In this document: positions 1 to 12,300 of the stretch, in pieces | How the letters are laid out: every line of letters begins with the position of its first letter | How positions within the stretch are numbered: position 1 is the first letter of the stretch | Source of the DNA: Sphaerolaimus hirsutus | Taxonomy: Eukaryota > Nematoda > Chromadorea > Monhysterida > Sphaerolaimidae | DNA: 64,000 bases | Reading direction: 5' to 3' | NCBI GenBank assembly: GCA_964036195.1 | Contig: OZ038459.1 | Span: 20,829,206-20,893,205, forward strand | Translations under genes and position numbers: made by a program | Notes under the pieces: model-generated | What the model was told of the DNA's origin: nothing | What the model saw: the letters and a program-made list of their open reading frames with translations, nothing else | Databases searched by the model: none

Positions 1-411
1 CACTTGACAATAATAATAAAAACATTTTGGCGAAAGGAAAGATGCTAATGATTAGTGTTACAAAACTTTGAACACCTAAACATCAAAATTTTTCAGTGTC
101 AAAAATAACTACCTAGCTATTCAACTGCAGTGGAAAACAAAATCCCAAAAGCACAATGAAAATGCTTTCACATTCCCTGTAATGCCCACCTTTTCAATGT
201 CAATATTTCAATACATACACCAAGTGATTTGAATTTTTTCTGGGCACAGAAGGCAGGCTGGCGGCGGCGGGTTGAGTATATTTTTTATGTGTGCCGAATG
301 CTAATTCGGCGCGCCCTATATTTGTGATTCTTACAGATTTACGGATAAGTATTTACGGAATACTTTACGCAATGTGTAAAGAAATCGTGCCCTGAACCGC
401 CCCTCAATGAA
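1..411. other. No gene seen (AT-rich flank)
   Basis: I see no coding exon here. The only local structure is a small hairpin near 294-311 (GCCGAATGCTAATTCGGC). The sequence does not resemble the region downstream of ORF1 in the intact retroelement at 52-60 kb, so the degraded copy to the right is cut off before this point. Confidence 0.5.
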
Positions 412-501
412 TGTGACGGTGATTGTCACCGCGATGACACCTCACTTTGTCGCGGTGACATCCAAAAAGCAGGCGGTGACAATCACTGCGTCACCGCCAC
501 A
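412..501. repeat. Near-palindromic GTGACGGTGATTGTCACC element
   Basis: Two inverted arms, about 413-432 (GTGACGGTGATTGTCACCGC) and 472-498 (GCGGTGACAATCACTG, then CGTCACCGCC), flank a short spacer. Each arm also contains smaller dyads of GTGAC/GTCAC. It looks like a tiny foldback or MITE remnant at the broken edge of the retroelement copy. No target duplication was identified. Confidence 0.5.
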
Positions 502-626
502 TTTTATGTCACTGGTGGGGGGGGGGGTGTTTGTGTATATGTGAAAAGATTGAGTAGGAGTGAACTTATGCAAGAGCGGGAGTGTCACAACCTTGAAATT
601 AGTCCAAAATTGAAAAGCCGCCATTG

Positions 627-1199
627 TCAAGTCACCTTGGGGTCGGTTGGCACCGGTGCACGGGTCCCTCGAGTGCGAAGGTTGCTCGGCGCTGTCGCCG
701 GGTGTGGGGTTGGTGTGCATGGGCGCCGGCGTGGGCTGGGACAACTTTCACAACTGGTTTTTCTTTTGCATCGCTTTCGGATCCGCCTTGGGGAGAAATG
801 TGGGTGTATTGTTATGCGGACGTCCGGAAGTTCAGCAATTCTTAACATTTTCAGAACTAGTTTGTCCCGACCCTCCCGTACCTTGGCTTTCACCCGCCCG
901 TCCTCGATGAGGTCCGAGTATTTGCACTCGAATTCGCCAGCGTAGAGCACCTCGAGGGGTTTGGAGTCACAGGGGGCGTCAATGGGAGCACTGCCAATTT
1001 TGGGGCCCTTGACCATGAAAAAACGGTGGGTCTCGATGGAGAGGGTCGCGAAAAAGGCTAGACTTTTGCAGCTAGATTCTTCCAGGATTTCAGTTTTGGT
1101 TTTATCTTTTTGGAGTTGAATTCTGCCGTCTCCGACAAATTTCAATTTAGGGGCATTGGGCAAAAGAATCTCGGCCGTGGTGCACGTGGCGAATTTGGT
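627..1199 (-). pseudogene. Retroelement ORF1 exon 3, frameshifted copy
   Basis: Minus-strand exon after a polypyrimidine-AG acceptor (GT of the codon at 1198-1199). It encodes the same protein as 57379-58002: the stretch from TKFATCTTAE through KLKFVGDGRIQLQ and AGEFECKYS is collinear, with scattered substitutions. Near 740-800 the frame shifts relative to the intact copy. The tail becomes Arg/Pro-rich and ends at a different stop (627). Function is unknown in both copies. Strong conservation up to the shift suggests it was coding until recently. Confidence 0.6.
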
Positions 1200-1468
1200 C
1201 TGGGGGGGGGGTTTGTAAGTGTGGAGGAAAAAGTGATAGGGTGGTGTGGCTTAGTGTATGTGAAAGTTTACAGTGAGGGTGTTTAATTGAATAGAAGGCG
1301 ATGTATATCGATTGAACATGGTAGTTTTGTGGTTTTAAAGTTTTAAAGTTGACAAAATGTCTGTAAAGTTGACAAAAGGTGCATGCAAGGTAGGTAAACC
1401 TCCCCGGATGGCGTGTTTGTCCGCACAGAAACCCAAAGAAAAGTATAAAAAACCCATCTGAAGCCAAC

Positions 1469-1702
1469 CACCATGACCCCACCGCGGAAGTCCACGGTGT
1501 CCAGTTCGCGCACGCAGATGTGGTCGCTGCCGAGGCCTATGCTGCTGGCCATCAGGTTGCGAACGATTTTCTTGATGTCTTGTTTGCTGGTCGTGCGCGG
1601 GTCGATGCCGTGGTTCTTCCAGATGACGTTGTAGCGGTTGAGCTGGTTGCAGATTCGCAGCTTGATGGCAGCGGCGTTGGATTCAATGGTGGGTGCCTCG
1701 GG
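1469..1702 (-). pseudogene. Retroelement ORF1 exon 2 (degraded copy, frame open)
   Basis: Open from acceptor (CTCAG before CCCGAGGC) to donor (GTG before GTTGGC), 234 nt, 78 codons, phase 0 on both sides. It differs from the intact copy at 58286-58516 by one extra codon (Arg after KL) and a few substitutions; blocks such as NQLNRYNVIWKNHGIDP and DTVDFRGGVMV are identical. The exon itself is intact. I call it pseudogene only because the downstream exon is frameshifted and the element lacks ORF2. Confidence 0.6.
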
Positions 1703-2357
1703 CTGAGTGGGTTTGGGGTATCTTTTTGTAGAGTGGGATATTTGTGTAGGTGAGAGTTTATACCTTGTGCTTGTGGGGTTCGCTGTGCATGGCAGGGACC
1801 TGAACCTGGTGTGCCAACACGTGTTGCGAACCAAAGTACTAATTCGGTCAAAATTTTGTAAGTTGCATCTGCTGAACCCGTACGGCGAATAGCAGATCAA
1901 CAAACTGACCTAATCGGCAGAGCCCAGTATACCGACACTAAAGCTCTGCTGTCATAGGATTTTTGCGATTTGAGTAGTGTCTCTAATTAGGGTGTGAAGG
2001 TTTTTGTAGACTACACTGTATATACAGTGCCGAGAGAGCACTAGCTACTGTACATTGACAGTGATGTCATTTTAAGGTTTTTATTTTTCAAATGCTGGTG
2101 GGCGAGCTTTTAGCGCCTGGTCGTAAAATCCCCGAAAGTGAAGTATTTCTAGGTAAATAGTTAGAATGACCAGCACCTCTCACCGGTTTAAGCGTTTACC
2201 AGCTTAAATCGAACACTGAATTTATTGGTGTATCCAAAAGTTGTCTATTACACAAAAAAGAAATGTTTGAGCACTTGTAAAGACTAAGTACTTTATTTGT
2301 GGCGAGCACATGTACACAAATTCTCTTTACCAACTCAGAGAGTCGGCCTAAAATTAC

Positions 2358-2489
2358 CTCAACTCCGGTGGCGAAGCCCTTGGGCTTCTTAGCCGCCGGT
2401 GCGTCGTCTTGCGAGCTGTGGCTGGCCGGTTTCTTCTGCTGGTTCTGCTGGCGGCCGTTGCGGCTGTTGAAGCGAGCGGGCGGCGCCAT
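2358..2489 (-). pseudogene. Retroelement ORF1 exon 1 (degraded copy, frame open)
   Basis: Starts at ATG (2487-2489) with MAPPARFN and ends at a GAG/GTAATT donor, 44 codons, phase 0, exactly as in the intact copy. It is rich in Gln, Asn and Ala and has a basic AAKKPKGF patch. Upstream on the minus strand is a TATA box about 76 bases away, which fits a short 5' leader. The exon is intact, but it belongs to an element with a broken exon 3. Confidence 0.55.
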
Positions 2490-2564
2490 GTCGAGAAATG
2501 AGCTAAGTTCCCTTGAACTTTCGATGTGAAGTCGGGTCGAATGAAAATTGGATGGCATTGGGCC

Positions 2565-2573
2565 CTATTTATA
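2565..2573 (-). promoter_or_regulatory. TATA box in LTR-like repeat
   Basis: Minus-strand TATAAATAG, at the same place as TATAAAAAG in the two repeats of the intact element. The conserved position upstream of the ORF1 ATG supports a Pol II promoter inside the repeat. Confidence 0.55.
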
Positions 2574-3182
2574 TTTTTGGCACTGCGTTGTTTAATCGCT
2601 TTTTTCCGTCATTACAGCACAACAGGCGGCGGCTGAACCTTTTATCTGATGGCGCATGGATTTGGCTACGCAATTATGGATTAGTGCAGCGCTGAATTAC
2701 GCATGCGTCGTGGGTTTGGGTGGATTTTGTTTGATTTCTTTGTTTATTATGACGCGTGTGTGTGGCGTGTTTGTAATTTGGGTGATATCCGTAGGGGATC
2801 GGGAGATAATGCTATGCGTACCGGGTGGCATATTTTGAAAATTCGGGGGATTTTTTTGATTTTGAGTGGGTGTACGGAAATGAGTGTTTTTGGGGCCCCC
2901 GATTTGTATGCTGTATGCGTTTTAGTTTTCAAATTTTCAAATTTCAACTTTCATTAATTCAAATTCAAAAATTAATTCATTCAACCATGTTAATTAATTT
3001 GCATTTTAAAAAATTTCAGTTTTCACACAAAGTTACGGTGAAAACTAGTGTGTGTGTGTGTGTAGGCACATTGTTGAAAAAATACTACCTAATGTTTTTT
3101 TTAAATCTTTGGAAAACAAACATCCAACATTTATCGCTAGGATGTAAACAGTGAAAAGTCTTTGCTATCAACCGAGACACAT

Positions 3183-3303
3183 TCAGGGGTCATCAGTGAT
3201 GGGTCTGGCGTAGGTGGGCCTATTGCCGTTGGCGGCGGGCGCGGGGTACAGCTTGCACTGCTGCAGCGCCGAGCTGAAGTTGAACGACACGCACGAACTG
3301 TGT
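3183..3303 (-). CDS. Lectin/PAN gene exon 11 (terminal)
   Basis: 121 nt from acceptor GCTCAG/A to TGA (3183-3185). Encodes HSSCVSFNFSSALQQCKLYP, the central C-x-S-F-N and C-x-L signature of PAN/apple modules, and ends PITDDP. No clear poly(A) signal was found before the degraded retroelement at 2905. Confidence 0.7.
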
Positions 3304-6300
3304 CTGAGCCGTGAAAGTATCATAGCATATTTCTTCGAATAAACCACCCTCCCCCGTCGAATTGACCCCCACACCGAAATACACCCAGGTCTGAGAGACC
3401 TGAGGACAAAAAAACCCCGAAATAAAAATAATCCCCTATCGAATTAACCCCCTTCAAAATTTATTAAATTCACCCACCCACTTCGACGAAATAATAAACC
3501 CCCTGGCGCTACTTCGAGGAAATATTTACGGTATTGATATAATAGCAACTGGTGCAAATTGGGACAAGTGTGACGCGAACTGACTTGAGACAGTGCCAGG
3601 CGCACTCCCTGCCCGCATATGCTTCATCTGCGAACTGGGGGCCGCTCAGGGTGCTCAGGGGGGTCGCGTCGCTCTGCACGCCCGGCCACCCACGCTTCAC
3701 TTGCGCGTACGTCGCCATGCCTGGTGCGTCTGCCGAGAGTTGGTGTAAAAAATTTTTAACCATAAAACAGTGTAAATATCTGTTTATTTGCCAGTGTACT
3801 ATGGCGCAATGCTCTTAACATAAGAGTTAAAATTACTTAACTTTTTCAGAATATATGTATGTCAAATACTTTACTGAGTCTTTTTCGAATTTTTTGAATT
3901 TGAAGTTTCAATTTTTTTCAGAATTTTCCAATTTTTTTTCACCCCTGGAAAAAAAACACTTAAAAATCGATTTTTTATTTTAAAATTCGAAAATTCATAA
4001 ATTCAAAAATAGTTCTTGAACTTTTCAGGTAATTCAAGGCTGCAAAACACATTCTTAGGTTGAATGTGCTAAATCAATTGACAATTGATATGGGGTTCAT
4101 CTGAAAAAACGTTCAGTAATGAAAAACACACGAAAATACCGAAATGTCATGCAGTGTCAATTAGGGTTCAAACGGGACCACGGTCCCGGTACATGGTTTG
4201 GCAAAGAGTCGGGACTGGGGCGGCCCCGGTCCCGGTCCCGACACCCCAGTCCCGGTCCCGGTCCCGGTCCCGACAATTACAAAATGCCAGTCCCGGTCCC
4301 AGTCCCTGTTCCGGCACCCCAGTCCCGAGGGACCCGGTCCCGGAATTTTTTAGTTGTCCTGACAAGGGATGGAAAAATGTCATTTTTTCCATCCCTTCTA
4401 CAAAATTTTTCCAACGACTTTAAATATAGTCGCGACTCGCGAGTCAACGAATACAGGTATAAGGGACACGCAGTAGTACTTTATTATGATCGGATAGCAT
4501 TTTAAGTGTTGATTTCTGCCGAAAATTTTTGTTTCTGACGACCCAGTACCAGTCCCGGTCCCGACAATCCCAGTCCCAGTCCCGACCATGGTTGGTTTTA
4601 GTAAAATTCTTTTTACTAAAATTGTATTTTATTTTTATTAAAATTGTATTTTATTTTTATTTTATTCATGTTTCAGTTTATTTTATTTTATTTTATTCTG
4701 AAATGTCATTAATAAAATAAAATGAAACCATTTTACAAAAAATTTACAAATATTTTACAAAAATTTTACAAAAAATCGGAAATCTTGGATGCACGGACAT
4801 AAAACAATGTGCACGCTAGAAGCATGCAGATGAATACAAAAAAAATTTAGGTATGTAAACTTGTGACACAGGTTGCGAGGTAGGTATTTTGCATTTTGAC
4901 CCTCAGGGGGAGCTAATTTCTCCTCCCAAGGGAAGATGGCTAAAAATGGGTTGTTGTTTTTTTTGGGTGGGGGGGGGGGCTTGCGGGGTTCAATGTATTT
5001 ATAGGCTTTTTCAAGGTATGGAATGAAGAAAGTAAGAAAAAATCACAAATTAGTGACTTTTAAGGTGAAAATATTTTTTAAAATGTGAAAATTTGCAATT
5101 TTTAACAACACTATTTCTCAATCACAACAATGAAAGATACAACAAGGCACTAGTTCTGCAAATTGGCAGCTAGAAACTTAAGCAACATGATAGAAAACTT
5201 TCTATAGAATTGAACAGACACTCAAGTTTTTGTAAAATTTTACTAAAATTGTACAAAAATTCAAATTATTGTACAATTTTACTAAAATTTTACAAAAATT
5301 CGAATTTTAGTAAAATTGTATTTTTATTTTATTAATTTTCCATTTTATTTTATTTTATTTTATTCTCCAATTTTCCATTTTATTTTTATTTTATTTTTAT
5401 TTTTTTTCTGAGATTTTGCCAACCCTGGTCCCGACCACCCAGGCCCGGTACCAGTTCCGGTCCCAACATTGAAAAATTTCTGGTCCCGGTCCTGGTCACG
5501 GTCCCGAAAACTGGTCCCGTTTGAACCCTAGTGTCAATGTCGTGGAAAATGGCAAACATATTTGTGCTTTATTTAACTAGCCTAAAGTATACTTGTCAGA
5601 CTGCAAAGTATGCTCAGAATGTTACCATAATTTAATGAATGACATTTTTTGATAGATTTTGCAGTTTATTATTCCATAGTAAAAACGAAATATTATGATG
5701 AAAAATTGTGTAACTTTTGCTTCACTATTCAGACAGTTTATGATAGGTTTCCATATGAAGTGTGATGTTTGCCAAGTATAAATTACAGTTTAAATAAGGT
5801 TGAAAAGTGATCCAAACATTAAAACTATCCAATTACAGCGTTTTATTACAAAAAAAGCGAAAACTACAACAAAATCCAACACTTGCCCAAAAAAATTAGA
5901 AATTTTAGAAAATTAAATTCGAAACTAGAAAATAAATTTGTGAAAAAATTCAAAAATCCGAAATTTCATGTTAGAAAATTTAAATACTTTTTTCCGGAGG
6001 GTTTGCCATCGTTAGTACAGACAGTGTATTTTTTCCATTTGAGACCCTTGCTTTTCATAAAGAGTATTTATTAATAGAAAGAGAACACATTTTTGTTGTC
6101 CAGGGTAAACATTCATAAGGCTCCCTTGTACAGTTTCCAGAATGAAAAGGTAATTTTACTGGTTTTACACTTTCCTGAGAAAAAATACTCACCTCTACGC
6201 TTTCTGGGAAAATGTATTTTTTCAGGAGTAAAAGCAAAACAATTTAGTTTATAGCATGATAGGTAAAAAACGTGATTTACATTTTCTGCACTTGGGGGTG

Positions 6301-9300
6301 ATTAAAAAAATACTTTTTGCATACGCACATGTTGAAACAAGTTTGGTACTTTTAACAACTCTTGACAACATCTCCTGGTGTTTGATGCTCGAATTATATA
6401 ACTGGCGCCGGCATGGTACTATAGCCGCCTTGCTTTTTTCCTCTCATGCGTTTTTGTGACTTTTTGGACCAATGCCAAATTCCTCCCTCTCCACTATCGC
6501 TTAAACTTGCCTTTAACACAGAGCGCCTGGTGGACGTCCACCGGGGACACCTTCGAAATCTCTCCAGTGTTCGTGTCCAGCAGCCCTGTTACCTCTGCAT
6601 GGTTGAGTGGGAATTGTGAAATTGGTGTGTGAGATGAATGGTTTCCCAATTCAAGTGTTGGTAAATTCATGAGTCGGTAAATATGTTCTTAAAAGTGGGC
6701 ATTTATCTAGATAAGTTTAGAGGTATCAGAGTTCTGGTGCTGTGTTAATATTCGATATTCGATATTTCTTTCTGAAGCCTCGGGATCAATAGCAGACCAA
6801 CCTCTGGGATGGATAGATAGCTGGAGCTTTTGGGGGGCAACCCCCAATCCACCTACTAGACCCCTGGGGCCAGATTCAATTCTCGCGTAATGCGCCCTAC
6901 ACGCCCGAAATCGGGCAGCCTCCCTACAGATTGTTTACGGTTGCCCGACACGCACGCACCTCCCGACAACACAATTCAATTGCGTGTCGGGAGACACAAT
7001 TCGGGTGTAGGGCATAGCTGCAATTTGTCAGAATAAAAAAAAGAAAAATACAAAAAAAGAAAAAGGAAAATGGAGAGAAATAAGAATAAAATAAAGAGAA
7101 GTAAAAAAAACATAAATAAAAATTCATGCCAGACTTGAACAAAACAACACTTCGTCAGCGACAAGAGATAACCATAACTATATACTCGGCGGACATCATA
7201 CTTTGTGTGGCAACCTACCATACCCCATTTGAATAATGAACAAAAAAATTAGACATTTTTTTCATCGTAATATTTCATTTTTACTATAGAATAATTAATT
7301 ATGAGATTTATCACAAGATTTTATTCATTTTTTTATCGTAGGACTCTGCGCGAAGTATGCGCTCACTCTGTAAAACGCTATTATTTATCGATCGGTTTTT
7401 GCAACCGACCACACGCGTGACGCTATAAAGAGAATCCTACCGTAATTTGATGAATAAACTCATGTGATTTATAATTTTCATAGTAACCGATAAGGAAAAC
7501 AATGTACCATGATGAAAAATATTTAAAAAATGTTGATTATTTGTTCAGATGAAATACAGTAGACAAATAACTGTGGCACATTCAGTAGCTGATTTTCGTT
7601 TTGATTTTGTATTACATAAATACTTATGTACTAGTGTTGTGAACAGTGTGTGCCTAAATGGGCCTCCACACGCTAGTTGACATCGCATTTCAGAGTCAAC
7701 TCAGAGTCAACTAGTGTTTCAGTTGACACAATCACTCACCACTTGACTTTTTTAAAAGAGCATACGCGTTAACCCATATTTTTGGCATTTAGCTCATGTA
7801 TTTCATTGAAAAAGTCAACTGGAAAAATCCATTCTCAGAAACGAGTTGACCCTGCTTTCTACGATGCAGTTTGTGTGATTTAAAGAGTGTTATGTGATAA
7901 ACCATAATTAATCTGATTTTTTGACACCTAATTATCATATATTGTGTGAAGCATAACCAAATGAAAAATTATTTTCATGTTCCATATTCAATAATTTTTT
8001 ATCGTTTACATGTGTGAATGCTTGTTAATTAGATAGTTGTTTCATGTACTATAAATGTCTGTGAATTTTTCTGTAGTAATTATTATTTGTAATAAATTTT
8101 TTTGAAAGAATAAAAAATCTTTTTCTTTAAATGGAAATTTATTTTTCATCATGCAACACGGAATCATATCATAATGCCAACATAACCAAATGAAAGGCGA
8201 AAGAAACGCTAACACAGCAGTATTTTTTTTGAAAGAATCACATAACATAAAAGAAAGATATGAATTTTTCAATATTTCAAACTTCAATAATTTTAAAAAG
8301 TTTTCCTGGTAAGTTATGACAGCACTGAATGTGAAATTTGATATACTAAGACTATTGAAGCAAGTAACACAAGAAATTTCAAAAAACGGCAGCTTTTTCA
8401 ATTTTTAACACCTAAATATCTAACTCTGAAAAAAATTGATGAGTTGACACTGACAGTTTACAAAAATATGTCAACTGATTCATTTCACCTAGAAATGGAT
8501 CAGTTGACATAACTTTTAAATCCGACTCATTAACTCAGAAATCTTGCCAGTATACAGTATCTTTTTGTATAAAAAAAACATAATTAATTAACATAAAAAA
8601 TTAAATTAAATAAGGAAAATTTAATTGAAATATAAATAAAAAAGTTATAAAAATAGGAAGAAAAAAATAATAATAAAAATTATAAAATTCATAAATAAAA
8701 AGTAATTATAATATGAAATAATAATAATAAAAATTATAAAATTCAAGTAAAAATATAAAAAAAATAGTAAAAATTAAAATGAAAACAATAAAATTTATTT
8801 TAAAAAATAAAAATAATTGAAAAATAAAAAATAGATAAAATACCCATAAAAATAAATATAATAAAACTTTAAGAAAAAAAACAATTTAAAAAAATGGACA
8901 TTAAAATATAAGTAAAAACATTTAAAACAAATAAAAAAATAAAATTTAAATAAAAATAATTTAAAAAATAATAATAATATAGCAAAAAATATAAGTGTAA
9001 AAATAAATTTAAGGATGCACATACTGCACACACAAATCAGCACTTGCAGAAATGAACAGAATCACCAAGTAGTGTCCCTTGTGATAGTAATATCTGGTGC
9101 AGCTACCTCTGCATCAACAAAATCAGAACATTAGTATTGAAAAGCATTGTTTACTGAACACATGAAGTGTAGAAAAAAATTTGAAGTTGACAAAATGTCT
9201 ATGTAGCTTATGTCAATATGCGTATGCACTCATAGTATACAAAAAACGCGATGTCAACTGACTTGGAAATTTTCAACAAAAAAAATTCTCACACTTTTTT

Positions 9301-12300
9301 GAACTGTTCCTTTGCAAAAAGTTCTTCTATGAAAGATGCACATTATTTTTCTCTATGTGTACCTAAAATTTCGTATAAATAGAATGTAAATTGGATAAAT
9401 AAAGTTACTTTTGGAAAGTCGGCGAGCGCTGAGTCAACTGCCGGAAATACGCACTTTTGCATACGTTTTTTGACGTTTTCATACGATTTTGGGTACTTGA
9501 CATCGTACGCACAACACTTGTGTCAACTGAAATGAAAAAAAACGTATACTAGCGTACGCAGCGTACACTTTCAGCTCAGTTGACATTTTCGATCATGATT
9601 TTCACTTTTATTGAAACTTTTGAAACAGCCAAAAAGTCAATTCAATGAACACTGTAAATGACAATGTCAACTGCAAATGTAAACACAGATTAGTTGACAT
9701 TTACGGTTGCATGTTGTCATTTATGTTGCTTATAGTTATATTTATAGATTGAAAATGTCAACTTATATAAGTTTGAGTGTGTGTGTAAGTGGTTGGCTCC
9801 ACCTCATAATTGAAAAATAGGGCCCACACAGGCTAGTTGACATCAACACCAAATGTAAAGTTCCAAACCAAACTGATCCCCATTCAAAGCTCGCTTTCAG
9901 GAATTGAAAAGCAAGCTTTGGATTGGGACAGGAAACAGTTGACATTTTCTGTCGTTGTCAAGTAGCCTGTGTGGGGCATGGTAGTGAAGTAAACAATATA
10001 TAAGTTGACATTTTATAGACTAATCCATTCTTAACTCTATTGATACTTTCAGGAGAGTGGCAGCAGTGGGCGGTGTCTGAAGTGAAATGGCTTGAATGTT
10101 TTCTGGAATTAGTGGTTTTGTTTGGTATTTTGCGATGATTTTTGAGTATTTTTGATTTTTTGGAAAGATTTGAATGTGCTTGTTTTTATAATAATTTGGA
10201 AACTTTTTGTTTTGTTGTTAATAGTAAATAGATAGCAGATATGAATTCTTTGTTAGACACAAAAGTGCAACTTTTAAAGAATAACTAAATTTTGAATTTT
10301 TTTACCTTGAATTTTCAAAATAAAAATTTAAAAAGTTGTGTCAAAAGCTGTAAATGTTTTTTGAAAATATGCAAAAATGCAACAATTAAAGTTTTCATGT
10401 TTGCTATTTTCAATCTCCAAATTGTTCAAGTTTAAAATGAATCTCCTCTTCTTTTTTTTTCTTACAAATTTTTTGATATGTAAAGATTTACAAAACCACA
10501 ACAACAACATTTATAAATTTTCAGAATTTAATTTTAAAAATGTACTATCTAAATATTTCTGAGTAAAAAGCAGAAAAAATTTTGTTCAACAGATTCTGTT
10601 TGCAATTTCTCTCAAAATTTTACAACTTGATAAGAATCTTTCTTTCTCTTTTCTAAATCTGTTTTTTTCTTAGTTGTTCGTTTTTCTTTAAACAATTCAA
10701 AACTTGTCAAAATATTCAAAACTTGTCAATAAACCCGAGTAGTACACGCTTTACTTTGTTGTTTCCAATTCTAAAATTGTTGCTTTTTAAAGTTTTCAGC
10801 TATTTCTGTTACTTAATTTCGTTGATTTCAATTTTTCAAAATGTAAAATTTCGTAAAAAAATTCGTTTACTTGATCCAGATCGATGATTGTGTGATTTTT
10901 CACTTTAGTATGTGTCTTCAATAAATATGTAATAAAAAAACTAATTTGGAAAATTTCATTCAAAAACGTAAAAACAACAGTAAATAACAATCATAAATAT
11001 CACAACATATCACATTTGACATAAAAAACACTAATAATATCACATTCATAATTAACTTTTTCACTTTTACACTTTTGGCAATTCAAAAGGCATAAATTGT
11101 GTACGCGTACGCAAACATTTGTATAAGTACGCAAAAAAGCATACGCGTACGTTTTTCTGCGTTCGCGTATGCCAAAAAAACATATGCGTACGCAAAAAAA
11201 CATACGCGTATGCTTTAGTTGACTCGGCCAGTGACACAAATATCTGTACTGCCCAAATTTACTAGTTGACATTATCACTAGTGCGTACGTTGTCAACTAG
11301 AGTCAACTGAGAAAAATTTCAGTTGACTCTGAGTTGACATTTTACATGCGAAAAATGCGATGTCAACTAGCGTGTGGAGGCCCATTGTGACCACTCGCTT
11401 TCACACACACGCACTGCCTGCCTGCCGTTTGAATATTCTGAAATGTCCATTTGGTACATGGTGGCTCAGATAGTTGCGTGGAGAAAAATATTGTTGATTT
11501 TTTTAATTTTTACAAACTCTGAGTATAATAAATATATGTTTCAGGATCGACCCGTATTCATTAGTTGACATCAAAATTCATGTCATCTGAATTCAACGAA
11601 ATATGAGTTTATTATGTTATTTTACCTTTCCTATCCTTTCCTATGGCATAAACCATAGTTAAATTTATATTGCGATCTGTAATTTTCATTGTTTATATTG
11701 AGTGTGGTGCTTAAATTTTCTTTTGGTTCTTAAGTTGCATTCATTTGACACGAATTTGGGATGTCAAATGGTGCGTGTGGGCTGATACAGAAACATCTAT
11801 TAAATATACTCATAGAATTTCATAATTAAAAAAATCGACGTATCTTTCTGAATCGAAAATTTTGAGCCACCCTGTATCAGAATGGCATTTCAGGACATTC
11901 AAACAGGCAGCAGTGGGTGAAACAAGGAAACAGTTGAATTTCCAGGTTTTTCCTTTTTTGGCCATCCTGTATTTGGGGTGGGGCGCTTTGTGCATTCAGA
12001 TCGGAGGAAAAACCCCTCCAAATCCATCCTATCGATTTGCTTGTATAGTTTTTTGTAACAATATTTGCGAAAACTTCATATATTTTGTTCGAAATAAGGC
12101 TTTCTTTATCGCTTCCGACAGCATTTTGCTGGAGGGCAGATTTTTATTTATTTTTTTATTTTGTCGGCCGAGCGCCCGACAAAACGTGTTAATTGAATTT
12201 AATATTTGTCTGTAGGGCGCCTTACACGCATAACTTCGCTATGCTTTCTACACGGTTTTGTTGGGCGTGTAGGGAGACACGTGTAGGGTGTAGTGCATAA

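Larger units (their letters stand above)
530..2905 (-). mobile_element. Degraded Penelope-like (Naiad-type) element copy, 5' part only
   Basis: Reading on the minus strand, this region repeats the order found at 57.3-59.8 kb: LTR-like promoter region (2905 to about 2090), ORF1 exon 1 inside that region, exon 2, then exon 3. Homology stops near 530, before any ORF2 or second LTR-like repeat. Exons 1 and 2 and all visible splice sites are preserved, but exon 3 has shifted frame near its end. Nucleotide divergence from the intact copy is clear, so this is an older insertion. It lies just downstream of the 3' end of the lectin/PAN gene. It could also be an ORF1-only derivative, not a simple truncation. 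Confidence 0.7.
2090..2905 (-). repeat. LTR-like terminal repeat of degraded retroelement
   Basis: Matches the direct repeats at 52196-53106 and 58910-59827 along its length. It begins with the CTGGTGGGCGAGCTTTTAGC block and ends at a GGGGCCCCCGATTT block. It contains only one copy of the structured unit that is tandemly duplicated (106-bp period) in the intact element. It also holds a TATA box (2565-2573) and ORF1 exon 1. Confidence 0.7.
7659..11384. mobile_element. 3.7-kb non-autonomous element with perfect 32-bp terminal repeats
   Basis: Perfect inverted ends beginning TGGGCCTCCACACGCTAG. The inside is AT-rich, has no ORF longer than about 120 codons and is studded with AGTTGACA/TGTCAACT motifs on both strands, plus a cluster of CATACGCGTACG-type repeats at 11100-11220. 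A miniature relative with similar ends is nested at 9820-9977. No transposase is visible. Confidence 0.7.

Noticed and set aside
8795-9043. 82-codon minus frame rich in Phe, Ile and Tyr
   Set aside because: Pure A/T low-complexity tract.
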